From contig NC_056753.1 in NCBI RefSeq assembly GCF_018687715.1, forward strand, positions 13,327,001-13,391,000: DNA of 64,000 bases, given 5' to 3'. The stretch is from Carya illinoinensis. Lineage: Eukaryota > Streptophyta > Magnoliopsida > Fagales > Juglandaceae. Shown here piece after piece: positions 1 through 13,128 of the stretch; within the stretch, counting starts at the first letter, position 1, and each line of letters starts with the position of its first letter. The notes below the pieces were generated by a model, which searched no databases, was not told where the DNA came from, and was given only the letters and a program-made list of their open reading frames with translations. The position numbers and the translations under genes were made by a program.

Positions 1-902
1 GATGCTATCAAGCCCAAATCCAATTTTTCTTGACCCAAAAAAATTTCCAAGGTTTAAAAGGATGGATAATGATGTCATAACAAGAATTTGAGAAATTAAT
101 AGCATGTGGAAGTGATTTAATCAAGTGATTAAACACAATGCTAGAAATTGGATCAAAGAGGGTTTGAAGGCCAACTTTAGGGTTTGGGGAAACTGTTTAG
201 GGTTTTAGTTTCAACCAAGCTTTTGGGATTTTAATTGGATTCCAACCATTTAGGGTTTCACTAGGGTTGAAACCCTCTTTGATCTGGCTCAATCTGGTTG
301 ATCAGATGAAAAAAAAAAAAAAAAAAGTTTTGCTTAGATGGCATGATCTCACACCTTGATTTCCTTCACAAATCCATCTAATGGTTCCTCTTTGTGCCAA
401 GTGTCTAATACTATTCACTATGTGCGGCTAAGATCTTGCCAAGTATCCAAATAAAACTTCTCTAACCTAATTTGGACATTCCACACTATGATTTTGAAAA
501 CACTGTACTTAGTACGTTTATCGAGGTTACTATTCATTCCAAAGAAATGCATAATAAACTTAGTACTGAAAATTCCTAAATATTCATATTAACCTACAGT
601 GAAAATCGTTTACCAAAATTCAACCCTGAAGTGCCCCTAAAAATAAAATCATAGATTCAAACAGGCGTTTCGTCCTAAATAATCAACTGAGTCTAGTGGA
701 GCAGACCATAACGTATTTTGACACTTCTAACTACCTCAAACAATTAAAATTACAGTTCTGGCACCTTAGTGAGTGATAACACTAACTATGTTGACAGACT
801 AAAACCTATGCAATTAGTCGATTCGTGAAAACTTACGGAGTTTTCACGAGGTTCCTAAAGTCTATAGAAAGTTTACCATTGAATTTCTAGTGGGCTGTTA
901 CA
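1..902 (-). mobile_element. LTR fragment (LTR-Y), 5' end of a minus-strand LTR, cut by the window edge
   Basis: The last bases before 902 read GGGCTGTTACA, so on the minus strand this is an LTR starting TGTAACAGCCC. The stretch 855-902 resembles the inverted start of LTR-X at 4578 (both carry CCTAAAGTC, then GAATTTCT, then a terminal GTTACA). No coding sequence is visible. An 18-base A run lies near 310-327 and TTTAGGGTTT-like words are frequent, as in the neighbouring LTRs. The other end, and therefore any target duplication, is outside the window. LINE sequence begins at 903 directly after the terminal CA. Confidence 0.6.
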
Positions 903-2690
903 GCTATTTTTCTGGACTCTTCTGCTTGTTTCAATAGGTTTATTAGGTCTTCACTAACTAGGAGGAATAGGCAAGAACACAAGGGGTCTCCTTGCCTTAT
1001 ACCTCGAGAAGGATGGACAGGGCCTTTTGGTTCTCCATTGATTAAAACTGAGAAGGATACTGTCTTGACACACATCATGACCAGCTGAGTCCATCGAGGG
1101 TGGAACCCCATTCTACTCATCATAGTCTCTATGTAGCCCCATTCAAGTCTATCATAGGCCTTGCTAATGTCTAATTTAATAGACATATAGCCTTCTATTT
1201 CTCAGAAAGTGAATAATCTCATATGCCACTAGCACATTGTCACTAATTGATCTTCCCCAAACAAAAGGAATTTTGGGAGCTTGATATAATTTCATACAAG
1301 ATTTGTTTGCCTATTAGCCAAGACCTTTGAAATCAGTTTGTAGACCACATTACAAAGGCTAATCGGCCTAAATTCAGTGATCTTTTTAGGCCTCTCTAAT
1401 GCAGCCTTTACTTCTTCTCTCTTGAATTCTTTCAATAGGTCCTAATTCATCTCCTCAGTTACTCTACCCTCCATGTCAATTAAGAAGTCCAAATTAGTGT
1501 TATGAGATGTTGCTGTAAATAGGTTCTGAAAATAGTTCATGATCACCTTATCCCCTCCCTTCAGACCCTTAATCCACTTTTTAGATCTTCTCTAAGAAGC
1601 CTTCTAGTGGAAGAACCTAGTGTTCTGGTCTCCCCCACTTAGCCATAAGGATTTAGTTCTCTAGTGCCATAAAATCTCTTCCTTTTCCAGCCAGACTTCC
1701 AGTTGGATTCGTGCCTCTTGGTGGACTTCCATTTGAGTATGGTAGGGGTCCCAATCCTGCACCTGTTGCAAATGATCTCTAGCTTGTTGAATTTTTTCTG
1801 CACATTTCCAAACTTGGTCTTTTTCCATTGTGCTAATCTCTGAGAGTAGGCCCCAATTCATGTCTTGATGTTGTTCATAGAGGTGCCATCTGTCCTACTA
1901 TTCCATGAGTCAGCCACAATTCTTTCACATTCCTCATCCTCAGCCCACATGGCTTCAAATCGAAATAGTTTACTCCTTGTGAGTGTCTTCTCTTTACTTG
2001 TACATAGAAGAATTGGGAGGTGGTCATAGTAGGCTACCATCCCATGTACCACTCTATAGTCTGGGAACCAGTCAAGCCACTTTTGATTGGCTAAATATCT
2101 ATCAATTCTTTCACTGACAATGTTTTGGACATCCCTTCTATTTCACCAAGTGAATTGAGGTCCCTCAAATCCCAAATCAACTAAGGAGCAATCATCTATA
2201 AGCTGTCTAAATGCTCTCATATGTCATTCAGGTCTGTCCTTGCCACCCCTCTTTTCCTGCCAACATAGCACCTCATTAAAATCCCCACATACTAACCATG
2301 GATCAGAGTCTACACCCTCAAGGATTTTATCATGTTCCACGTTTCCTACCTCAGTTATGTTTCAGGGTGGCCATACACACCAGTAAAATGCCACTGCCTA
2401 TTAGTTTCTTCATTGTGAATCATAGCATCTATATGGTTCTTTGAGTAGCTTTGTATACTGAGATTAGTTTCCTTCTGCCACATAAGTTCCAACCCCCCAC
2501 TTCTCCCTTCACTACTCACAACAAAACAACATTCATAACCCACCTTTCTTTTCACATACTCCATTTTAGTCACATGCAACTTAGTTTCCTGTAAAAACAA
2601 GACCATGGGAACTTCCTTCCTGACTAGGTCATGAAGTGCTCGAACTCTCATGGGTTCCCAAGCCCACAGCAGTTCCAACTAATGCAAATC
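903..2690 (-). pseudogene. LINE ORF2 (endonuclease and N-terminal half of reverse transcriptase), broken
   Basis: The endonuclease piece (2355-2678) shows LFLQETKLH with the catalytic Glu and FTGVYGHPE. A GDFNE-type motif lies in another frame near 2265-2285. The piece at 1858-2052 has YYDHLPILL, the Asp-His pair of the endonuclease. The piece at 1661-1861 is the usual linker ending WLEKEEILWH. At 903-1186 the reverse transcriptase shows KLDISKAYDRLEW (motif A) and GIRQGDPL (motif B). The last residues of that open frame are contributed by LTR-Y. Frameshifts separate every piece. Confidence 0.85.
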
Positions 2691-3425
2691 ATTTTATTGG
2701 GCAGGGCTGGTCCCCAGCCTCTGCCTCTTCATTCATATTTTCATCTACCAACATCAAACTTGCTTTCATTTTCTTTCTTGTCGACATGTTATGCATTCCA
2801 TTTCTTTTAGTTTTATTAGTAGCTAGATTATCATAGCTATCAGTAGCCTGCACTACCTCCTTCATGTTAGGAGGTTTGTAAGGTTCTATATGTGCCCTTC
2901 TTTTCCATGTTCTCCCCTACCTTGGCCCTTTGGCACTCATATTGACATTCATATCTATCTCATTCAGGGCAATTAAATCTCCCTTGGTCATGTCTTGAGG
3001 CCTAGTACTCTGTTCAGTAGGGATCCCGAGTACTGTATTGGGCACTTGATTTTCTTTTAGCCCCCTTGTGGTAGTTGACTTTCTACTTCCATCCCCCCCC
3101 CCCCCCCCAATAAGTGTCAGTGGTCCCCAACATATGGCCTCCTACTCTATTCCCATGATGCATACTAGTTGTCCCCCCTTCTTTGGAAAAGGCCTCAGAG
3201 CAAGGTGTTGTAATCTTACCTGGTGATTGACTCGAAAAGCCTTGTCTTGTCATGGCTGGTAGACCCCCATGAGGGCAATCTTGACTTTTGGATCTGTCCT
3301 GAGTGTCCTTGACCATGTCAAGGCTACTTGACATCTTCTCTTGTGGTAGGCTAGACTAGGCCACGTCATCATCTCTGTCCTTGTGCCCAAAGCTATTGAC
3401 TGGTGCACCTCCATCCCCGTCATGT

Positions 3426-4147
3426 CTACCCTGCACCTCTTTGGTGTAGTTCTTCTGGTATGCAGCTCGTAACCATGCCCCATACTAGGGCTCTTCCTTT
3501 CCATGCATGGTTCTCATTTGTACAGCTAAAACAGAAGGAGGGCAGCCTTTCATATCGAAAAAGTATCCATACTCGGTTACCATTGAAGGAGCTCATAACA
3601 CCTCTCATCAGGGGCTTTGTAATATTTATGGAGATTTTAACATGTAAATAAGGCCCCCAACCGACTCCTTTTTCATCTACATCAATCTCCAAAACTTCAC
3701 CTGCCAAATCCCCTATAGTTTTCCCCACTTTCCTGGTCATGCCCCCCAGGGGGATATTATGCAACTGTACCAAGATTGGTTCTTTATCAAAAACCATTTC
3801 CTTAGGAGTAACCAAGCCATTATAATCCTCTAAACAGATCAGGTTGTGATCAAACATCTAGGGTCTGCCTTGCTTCACCTTTGCCATATCACTTGCATTT
3901 TGGAACGCAATCAAAAAGATGTACCCACTCCTTTGAACTGGATTCCTCCTCGCAACTTCCATATCTTGACCATGGTGGCTTTGAAGGCTTCACTGTTAAC
4001 TACCTTGTCTCGCACAATGACTCTCAGCAAGCAAAGAGTGCCTCGTCTGAAAGCTATGCCATCTGTGGATAGGTCAAACTAGACATCCACTTGTTCAACA
4101 TCAGTTAGTTTAAGCTTTTCCCATTTTTCCAGTATGGTATCATCCAT
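3426..4147 (-). pseudogene. LINE ORF1 (DUF4283 plus CCHC zinc-knuckle region), broken
   Basis: The likely start ATG is at 4147 (MDDTILEKWEKLKLTD), like the EKWEKLKLT-type starts of plant L1 ORF1. A stop follows within about 25 codons. A long open piece from 3857 contains the DUF4283 C-terminal pattern (EPILVQLHNIPLGGM, then GWGPYLHVKI) and the start of a zinc knuckle (YERLPSFCFSC). The knuckle is damaged after its first cysteines. In this family ORF1 encodes an RNA-binding protein of the LINE ribonucleoprotein particle. This copy cannot make an intact protein. Confidence 0.8.
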
Positions 4148-4190
4148 TTCCTCTACCTTCGCAGTGTACTCGTGTTAGGACTTGGACTAC

Positions 4191-4577
4191 AGCCCGAACT
4201 TCTTGGATCACTCTAGTAGTTTAACTCACTAATAACTCAAGGACCGTATCTCAAAGACCCGCAATTAAGACTCCTCAATTCGAAAATCAAGAGACTATCC
4301 TTGCCAAGAGCAAGAGAACCCCTTCACCTCTATCGCCTCAGAGAGAGAGCAAGAGAGAGAAGACTACCATTATCCAATTTAGGAATATAAATTAATTCCT
4401 ATGATTTATCTTCAAATTTTAGCATTCTAGTTCAATAATAGAGTATTTAGAGTGGGCTTTCGTACACTCATCAAATGCCATGCCATGCATATGAGTAAAA
4501 CATGCCATGAAAATCATGAAGTCAACATGATCATATGCATTATGATAAAATAAGTAAGAATTCATGTGAATGATAAG
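4191..4577. other. Unassigned repeat-like DNA between LINE and LTR-X
   Basis: No ORF or RNA gene is visible. A GA-rich patch lies at about 4330-4360. The stretch 4480-4577, rich in CATGCC/CATATG words, resembles the style of the sequence after 18558, as expected if LTR-X inserted into one older LTR-like repeat. Confidence 0.4.
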
Positions 4578-5461
4578 TGTAACGCCCCAAAAGAAATTCG
4601 ATAGAAAGAATATCTTTGGACTTTAGGAATGCCATGAAAACCTCCAAGCAACCAGTTAGGTTTTAATTCGCTAACGTAATCGAATTATGATCCTCTAAGG
4701 AAATGGATTACCTTATTGATTTTTTTGAGGCACTTACAATCATAATTAGGCAAAATGAATTGCACCATTAGACTTGTATGCATTTTTAAATGTTTATGGT
4801 GCAATAAAACGTTTCAATTTTTTCGAGTAAAAAATAGGCGAACTGGATCTAGACCAAATAGCCATCACATCGCCATGTAGGATGTCCAAATCAACCTAGG
4901 ATTACTAGAAGATCTCATTGGACACATGGCACCATTGCAATCCTTCATTTGGAGCACACTTTACACTTGTCAAGTGAAGTATAAATGTGTAAGGTGGATG
5001 GAGTGAAAACCAAGCAACCAACATGCCTTACACCAATCACACTATTTCAAGCCCCAAAGCACAACCATGACCAGACACCAAAGTGGGTTTGAAACGCTAA
5101 TAAAAACCCCAAACCCTAAAGTGATCTACTCGGTTTTGGCCATGCAAGCTTCTCTCTTGGTTTAAACTAATACTACAAGCAACCATCACCTAATGTACTT
5201 TCTCTTATACCCCCATCCACTCCCTTACACTAAGGTACACTCATTTGACCAACCCAATTAGGTTTGGATTTGAAACCTAAGTGAAACCCTAACTAAACCC
5301 CAAAGGATTCCAATTGGATTTTATGGAATTTTCTCTAACAGAAAAACCCTCCATCCCTTTGGCTCTTCACACAAGCAACCCCTTGGAATGACTACTCTCT
5401 TGTCTGAGATTGTACCTCTTGGTCAACCAAATAGTTTACTTAGGATTGGCAAGTCAAACAC
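4578..5461 (+). mobile_element. LTR-X, left part (U3 side), split by element A
   Basis: It begins TGTAACGCCCC, a typical plant gypsy LTR start, and runs to the insertion of element A after 5461. The right part resumes at 15735 and ends GGGGAGTCACA at 18557, giving an LTR of about 3.7 kb. Flanking pentamers are ATAAG (4573-4577) and ATATG (18558-18562), four of five identical, compatible with an aged target duplication of a solo LTR. No protein-coding content is seen. Confidence 0.6.
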
Positions 5462-8029
5462 TGTGACGCCCCCACACCCTGCTTGGGATTTGCTGGAGAC
5501 TGAAGCGTCAGGACATGTAACTCTAGGCTACACACCCCTATTCATGACAGTTAACATGCAATGCACCTAACATATTTCTAGCAGTATGCAATATTCACAG
5601 TAGAAAAAGTTTGATTCTAAGTAAGCATAGAGAAATATATGTATGGTACCAAACAAAGTATCTATAAAAAATGTCAATGTATTTTTTTTGAAATCTCCCA
5701 ATACAAGAGAAGGGTTTTAAACCATAAGCCCTTTTTCCACCAATCTGTGATACATCAAAAGAAACTATTCACTTGTGGGCAATAGGGTTCTAAGTTTTGT
5801 TCTCCAGATTTCGAGTGACTTCTTGGGCTTCAACAGTGTATCACCATGCATGTATTATGTAGTCAGTCATGCAGTGTAACGTCCATCCTTGTGGTGGATC
5901 TTTTAGAAAATGATTTTTAGAAATAGACTGGAATTACAATTTCTTTTCAAATTTCTTTTCCTTCCATGCCAAGATATAAATGACTCCATGTAAATAAAAC
6001 ATGTTTCTTAATCTAAAAGGTTACAGTGGAAAACATTAAATTTTTAAATTAAAGTCTCTCGTACAAAACTTTGTACATACACTTTCGTGCTCTTCCCCTT
6101 AGGCCGTGTCTGTCCTGACTCGTCATGCTCATCTTGTCCCTAGAAGGGAACACATAAAAATTAAAATGAGTCGATGACTTGTAAGCATTACTTCATAAAG
6201 TAAAAATCTAATAACATAGTTTTTCAGTCATGCATTCATCACTCCATACATATCCTACATAGACATTCATTTCATTTTAAAATGTTGCGAGGTGGGGTTT
6301 TTCTTTAAAAAGGGTTTTCTTCTCGTAAACAATTCTTCACGCCTCGCTGCCTTCATTTCTTAAATAGTCTTATCATGCATACATTCTTTCTTATCGCTTT
6401 CATTGGCCGTTACACACTGTTAAACTTTGAGTGTGAGGGTTAGCGGTCTTTTAGACCTGATTCCGCCCGTGGCCACGAGTTAGGAATCCATTCCATTAGG
6501 GTGCAACACTGGGTGCACTACCAGTACTACTTACCCGGCATTGCAATCTGCTCAGTCCAGTCCTTCAGTACATCATCCATTCACTCATGGCCGTTATGTA
6601 TTTTCACACATTAAAGCATTCAATCCTTTCATTCATTTCAGTCCTTTCAGTTCTTTCAATCCTTCAATCCTTTCATTTATAAAAGTCATTTAAAAAGCAT
6701 GGGCTTAAACATCATCTTTTATGGCATCATTTAAAACATCAGTTCATGGCATCCTTTAAAGCATCATCGTTCATAGGGGCATTTTAAAACAGTTTCTTCG
6801 TGTCGCTTAAAATATGAGGCCTAAGCCTCACATTTCTTTTCATGAAAATACATACAGTACTTACTATGTATAGCATCCATTTACATGCATACACTTACAT
6901 ACTTGGGGTGCGTAAAAATGGGGCTACCAAGGAGGACCGTTACATACTTATACTTGAAAACTTATACTTAGCATTCTTTCTTAAAACGTGTTTCATGTTG
7001 TTTCGTAAAGCATCATAAAGGAAAGGCATTTCATTTTCATTTTCATTTATTTAGAAAACTCTAGAAGAGTATGAATGTAATACTTACCTGGACTCCATGC
7101 CATACTCATTCCATGCAGTCCATTCATGTGTGTGTCAGATGGTAACCTACATGCATACACATAACCTTAACGTTATTCTCAATCTAATGCATGAGCAACT
7201 ATACTAGAAATAGAACTACACTTCACTTGGAACACTCTCCGTCCATCCCTGGGTTCTTACGTGTTATTTACTATGCTAAAACCTTTGGGGTCCATTTACC
7301 GTCACTACCTCCATGTTTCATCTTAGGGTTAAGACATTGAAACCTTCATCTTACTCATTTATCAACCACATTCCGATGCATGACTCAGACTAGCTAAGTC
7401 ACGCATCCCAATCCTAGACAACTTACCCTTTACTACCTTCATGTATCCTAGCCCATACTCAATCATCATTCCCATCCATACACACTACATGACTTTAAGT
7501 CAATTCTAAGGTTTAAACATCATGCAACCATGCTTAGGACAGATTATCCATTATATAGTAAATCGTCCAGTGCACGTGTCTCGCCAGATGCACATGTACC
7601 TTACCCTTTATCACCTAAGATCAACTTATAGTCCAATGAATGCCCTCTTGTATAAACAAGCTCCATACTCCGATACCAACTTCTACTCAAACCTGATTAG
7701 CATGACCTTCCTACTTCCCGGCCCCTTTACAAGTTCATCCCAACACTTGACACGACAGGGTTCCATTCACTACTACATCTCCGTCACGTCACATAGCTCG
7801 AGAAAAATCTCGAGTTACATCACGACACCCTTCATGCTTCCGCTGCGCTATTCTTACATTATCCCATCACTTCACACATACTCTAAGCCATAAGTCAACT
7901 ACAATGTGACACCTATCACCTCGGACACAAGCCACATCACAGATATTTCAGGACACCGTTACACAGTTCTCGACACTATACAACATGCTCTACACTCCTC
8001 TAATATGCAACCATCCTTTTCTTAGCGGC

Positions 8030-8240
8030 ATTCCATACGATGCATCGCTACATGACATGTGTACTCCCTTCGCTACATCACATTTTACCACAATGCACAC
8101 CACACGGTGCGTTGCTACACAACATGGAGCACATGCCACATGTACTTTTTTCACACTTCGCCATACGTCACTACGGCGCATGCCACATGATGCACCGCTA
8201 CACAACATGGAGTACACTCCACGTGTACTCCCTTCACAAT
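8030..8240. repeat. Imperfect short tandem repeats inside LTR-S
   Basis: The phrase GCATCGCTACATGACATG / GCACCGCTACACAACATGG recurs about three times, followed each time by CAC(A/G)TGTAC. The repeats are diverged and are confined to LTR-S. Confidence 0.5.
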
Positions 8241-9404
8241 ACTACATTGCATTACAACTACAGCGTACACCTCACACCCATACTTCACAGCACAATCCAC
8301 AACACTACACAGCACACTACACAATTACGCCCAACACTTCACTACACAGCCATACTTCACTTCACAACTACGCAGTGAACTCCACAATATTAATAGCACA
8401 ATCCACAACCTATCAACTAACATTTAATATAAATAATGAGGGATAGAGGGTTATACCATCGACGGGATAACCCGTGCATTGCTTGCTGCTCGTCACGGTC
8501 AAAGGTATCGAAAGAGTCGTACTAGGCAGTTAAACCGCGTACAGTGGCTGTTTGGGCTACTAGAGATGGCTATGGGTGTGGATCTAAGTGGGGAAAGGTT
8601 TGTTCATGGTCCTAGAGTGGTGGCCTCATGGTGGTGCCGAGGTGGCACAAGGTGGAGGCACGGTGGTTCGTGGAGGGGTTTTTGGGTTGTGGGTCTCAAC
8701 CAACGAAAATGTAGAGGGAGACTTGGTTGGTTGATGGCTGGCCAAGGAGGGCTTGAGGGAGGTGTGGTGGAGCTATGGTGGTGAGGTGGTGGTTGTACAG
8801 TGGTTCACGGCAGCGGATTTGGTCGTGAGGTAGACGAGAGGCCGTGAGAAAGTAGGGGAGAGTGAGAAAAAGTGGGGACTTCGGCTGGGCATGGAAATGG
8901 ATAGGGAAGGTCATGGTGGTCAGGGGAGGCCATTGGTGGTGGTGTGGTGGCGTGGGTAGCTGTGCACGGTGGTGCAAGTGAAGGAACTCGTGCGTTAGCT
9001 CCATACATGTGTGAGGTGGTGCAACAGAGAGGGAGAGAGTTAGGGGGAAAGGAAGACCATGAGGGTGAAGCCCATGAGGTGGTGGTGCCGATGGGGGTGT
9101 TCGGTGGCTCAGCTGGCCACACACAGCGGCGCAAAGGAGGAGAATGGATTTTGAAACCTATTCGGTTGAGCTACCGTAGGAGGAGAGGGAGGTTGTCGTG
9201 GGACTCACCACCGGTAGGGTTGGACTTATCGGCGTGAGGGGGAACTATCGATGGTGGAGGTGACTAAAGGTGGCAGGCAGTGACGCTGGGCTGGAGGAGG
9301 GAAGGCCATGGTAGAGGGAGAGAGGGGTTGTACATCGGGGTGGAGAGAGGGAGAGGAGAGAGAGGGAAAGGGAAAAAGTGGAGGGAAAAAGCTAGGGGCT
9401 TGGG

Positions 9405-9412
9405 TATTTAAT
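9405..9412 (-). promoter_or_regulatory. TATA-like box of LTR-S
   Basis: The minus strand reads ATTAAATA followed by CCCAAGCCCC. It lies about 535 bp from the LTR start, and a C-rich leader-like sequence follows, as expected for a U3 promoter. Position and composition are the only evidence. Confidence 0.4.
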
Positions 9413-11983
9413 CCAGGTCCTTCGTCTTGGGATCTTCAAAATGATCTAACGGTGAGTTTAAATACTATTTTGAAAATGCGTAAACATTTATTTAATTTAA
9501 AACACTTAAAGAAATTCAGATAGAATATTATTTTATGAACTAAAGTTCATAAAATAATATTCCTTCATCATTAATTAAAATGATGAAGTCTTGTTAATTA
9601 TTTGAAGAGAAAAAAATCATTTAAATTAATTTAGAATTTTCAACATATTTTAAATTTCGTAATATTTTTAAATGACTAAAATCATTTAAATTAAATAATT
9701 TTCCACTATTATATTTTGGAGCTCTTCAAAAATATTATAATTGTGTTATTTAAAAGCAATCTTAGTTTGATAATACTGAAAATATCACATATAAATATTT
9801 TCAGGATATTTAAAATATTCGTAAACTTTAAAATACTGGGCTTGCTTTAAAATCAGCTTGGTATCTTTTAAAAACACACCATCGAGGTTCAGCATGCATA
9901 ACGAGACTCGTAATTATAAAAGAAAGAAGGAGTGGGTTGTTACACTTAGTCCATCTAGTTTTCCAAAGTGAGAGCTTCCTCAAGCTCGGGTGGCATCTGC
10001 GACATAGAATTCTTGTTTAGGATATCTTGGATCTCCCTAAGGAAGCATGAGGTAGTCTTAGACAAGAAATCAGAAAATAAAATTGGCCTCGCGGGTAAGC
10101 TCAGACGGAGTCTTTGGGTCACTACTTCTACCATTCTGGGGGGAATGGTATTGGAAACTACAATAGTGAAGTTTTGAGAAATCTCAGCAAGTTAACCAAG
10201 AACATATATGAAGATAACATAAGCTTGCAAACACAAACCATGAGTATGACATGCATGGACATGAACTTGACCCAACAACTTGTTTCACTCTTGTATTCAT
10301 TTTGAAAACATAACCCAAGTATTCTTGTAATGAATATAGAAACAGTCATGTACAGATACCACTTTCAAATCATATTACTCATTCTTATCCATATAAACCA
10401 TATTCAATATAGGTGGACACCTCATTGCTCCCCTTCGAACCATGGGCTCCCTGCTAGTTACCGCATCACCTAGTCAGCCCTCTTGACCGAGTGTGAGTAT
10501 GTTGAAGTTCATATAACACAACAGTTTGTAATTTCCCTTCACAGCAATTTCAATGTGGTGTATCCACTAGCGTCAGGTGCTACTTCACCCTGGAATTCTT
10601 TAAAAAGAACCCATTCAAAGTCCGTTGATTATTCTTCGTCAACTCATGGATTACCACTCTAATATAAGCACTCCAAAGTAGAAAGAGGAATTCCACTAGG
10701 ATATTCTCTCATCCTAGGCATTTGGGGTCGTGATCAAAATTGTTTTCTTTCCTTTTCAAAAATACACAACTCGAAATGCATGTGACATGTACTTGTCACA
10801 AAAAACTCGTTTTCCTTTAATTCATGACCCGAGCATGGATAGCATGAAACCATGTGATGCTTATGCAACAAAATCATGAACTCATTCATTATATGCAAGT
10901 GCATCACGTTACAACTTGAAAGAATTAGAACATGCAATATACTTGTACATATAAAACAACATGTGAAAGCTCAACCAAGCATGCTAAGTTACTCAGGATC
11001 AAAACATGGCATTTAAATCAATGAGCATTATTTATGCATGGCAAGTATGTATAAGGCCGAAAACATAGCATGTGACAAGCAACAATTCCGTAATCCAATT
11101 TGATCAATAAACTTTACATGCTACATAAGTACATTATCCAAAGGTAAGTTAGAGGCTAAGAAGCAAAGAAATACCAATGATCAAGCAAGCTGAAAATGTA
11201 TTGTTTAATTCATTAGACTTATTGAAACCAATGAAACTCTAATTCGAGAATGTGCAAATGTGGTGTGATAGGGTTTAATCAATTTGGTTCTAGGGCTCTA
11301 ACCTCACTCCGTGTGACCTTTCATGAGCTCAGGCCTTAAGGGACTAACCCTAGGCCAAATGGTGATTGTGCCTCCTTCAAAGATTTGATCTTTGTAACCC
11401 TAGTGCTTGCTAAAACACTTTATGTATGTGTGTGTGTGAGGAGTGTATGTCGTGCATGTGTTCATCCATCCCTATGGCTGATATCTCATTAGAAGGGAAT
11501 CCCACTTCGAAATCCTAATGGTGACCGAGTCTCTCCACCTTCCAAGGGTTCCTTCACTCTTGCTCTTGGCTAGTGGCATTCGGATTCTCTTAAAGAAAAC
11601 CCTAGTTTTCCCATGCTTTTACAAAACTAATCAAGATGGAACCAAACACTCCCATTTTCTTCATAACTCAAGATAAGGTGATATCCTTCTTCACTCAAAC
11701 CAAACCCTCTTTACCCAAGAAAACCCTTGTGAATGTGTGTGCTTTGAAGAAGTGAGTGTAGTAGAAGGCTTGCTGGTTCTTACCATGTGGTTCTCTCTAA
11801 TGTGGGGTTCCTTGCTCTCCTTCCCAAGTCATGCGTGTAGTGTGTTTGGATTGAAGAAAAGAATGGTGGTTGGTTTTCTCCTAAGGTGGACGTGGTTGAG
11901 AGAGAACAGAAAGGTGATGAATCTAAAAAAATGGCAAAGTGACCTATGAATGTCTCTTTTGAGGGTGTTGAGTGCTAGCCCCC

Positions 11984-12003
11984 TTAAATATCCCCTTAAA
12001 TAC
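11984..12003 (-). promoter_or_regulatory. TATA-like region of the element A LTR
   Basis: The minus strand holds two TATTTAAGGGG-type words here, followed by CTAGCACTCAACACC. That last stretch resembles LTR-X where element A inserted (AACAC then TCAACTCACTTC at 15730-15746). The probable transcription start areas of the two related LTRs therefore line up. Confidence 0.4.
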
Positions 12004-13068
12004 TCTCTCATTCACCACACCAACTCTCCCTTTCATCATTGTTTACAGCATTGGAAACCCAAGAGTCTTACTTCATGGACAGCATGTGGCACAAAGCTTC
12101 TTGCTTTGGCCGAAACTTCCAATCTCTTCTTCTCATTATTGGCCTATTTTTGGAAATTTCAAAAACCCACAAGCATGAGTGACAAGTAGCATAGCCCTTG
12201 CCCTAATCCAAAACCTTAAATGCCTCTTGGCGCGTTCTTTATAGGTCTAGATTCAATGAACCTCCAAGGGCATGTAGGTGATATGAACTCATTGAGGACC
12301 TCGTTCAAAGAACCTAGATTATATAAAAATCTAGACCCGTTGAAGAACCTGTCTCAAGAACCTAAATTATAAGGAAGAATGCTACAAAGGTTGTGATTTA
12401 CCTTTGATAAATTCAAAAGTTCATTCAAGAACAAGAGGAGATAAACTCAACTCATAGTAAATAAAATTTATCAAATTTCATAAGCTTCTTAAAATGTGGC
12501 TACAAGAGGTTTAAATATGCCATCCCAAAATGAAATCCTAGCAAAAAAAAAAAAAAATTAGTCTTCCAAAAATACCCTAAGAAAATAGTGTCGCAGCTAC
12601 AATAATGCAGCTTCAGTAACTCTACTACAGTAACTTGAAACCCTAGTTTAACAAAATAAAACATATGTAGGCCAAGCATCTTCAAGTCCAATTATTCTAG
12701 ACTAATTCCTATAACTAATAAAAAGCCCTTTTAAATGAAATAGACAAGTCCAAGGCCTTCAATAACAATAGGCCAAGTCATGTCTTACATATCTTGTATC
12801 ACGTGGATCAAAACCGTACCTCCTTCTCTCAAGCCCATCTTGAATGTTGGGCTCTTGCTAGCTTCATCCCAACTGAATTGCACCCATCCTTGCATAGTTT
12901 CCTTGACCTTCCTAGCTTTTGATCTTGTGATTGAGCCATCTGGAACTTACAAAGGATCTTTAAGACTATGTCCATCTTGGTGCCCATCAGTAGGTCTTTA
13001 TGGCCAAAACCCTAAGTGTGCTCCATCATTTTCTTGGGGTTTAGGCTTGTGCATGGTTTTTTGGCAAG

Positions 13069-13069
13069 T

Positions 13070-13124
<55 letters not shown>
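13069..13124. repeat. (GT)n microsatellite
   Basis: About 56 bases of nearly perfect GT dinucleotide lie in the LTR of element A. Cys-Val repeats in two overlapping frames are translation artefacts of it. Confidence 0.95.

Positions 13125-13128
<4 letters not shown>

Larger units (their letters stand above)
903..4190 (-). mobile_element. L1-type non-LTR retrotransposon (LINE-1 copy), degenerate, 3' end lost
   Basis: Reading the minus strand from 4190 down, the order is ORF1 start, DUF4283/zinc-knuckle region, apurinic endonuclease, linker and the first half of a reverse transcriptase. This is the normal order of a plant L1 LINE. Several frameshifts and stops separate the open pieces, so it is dead. 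The reverse transcriptase stops at 903, exactly where LTR-Y ends, so the FADD motif, zf-RVT, RNase H and poly(A) tail are missing. A 16-base C run at 3093-3108 lies in the ORF1 to ORF2 region. The 5' edge near 4190 is approximate. Confidence 0.85.
5875..9944 (-). repeat. Solo-type LTR (LTR-S, about 4.07 kb) inserted in the LTR of element A
   Basis: The ends are inverted, TGTAACGTCC at 5875 and GGGTTGTTACA at 9944. No primer site or purine tract adjoins either end, so it looks like a solo LTR. The flanking pentamers, TGCAG (5870-5874) and CTTAG (9945-9949), match at only three positions, so the target duplication is unproven. Minus-strand orientation is suggested by a TATA-like site at 9405-9412 followed by a C-rich leader. 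The H/T-rich and P/H-rich open frames at 7985-8446 and 8696-9134 are low-complexity by-products, not genes. Confidence 0.6.

Noticed and set aside
7985..9237. Several open frames rich in His, Thr, Pro or Gly on both strands
   Set aside because: They overlap each other within the LTR-S repeat, have biased composition and show no domain.
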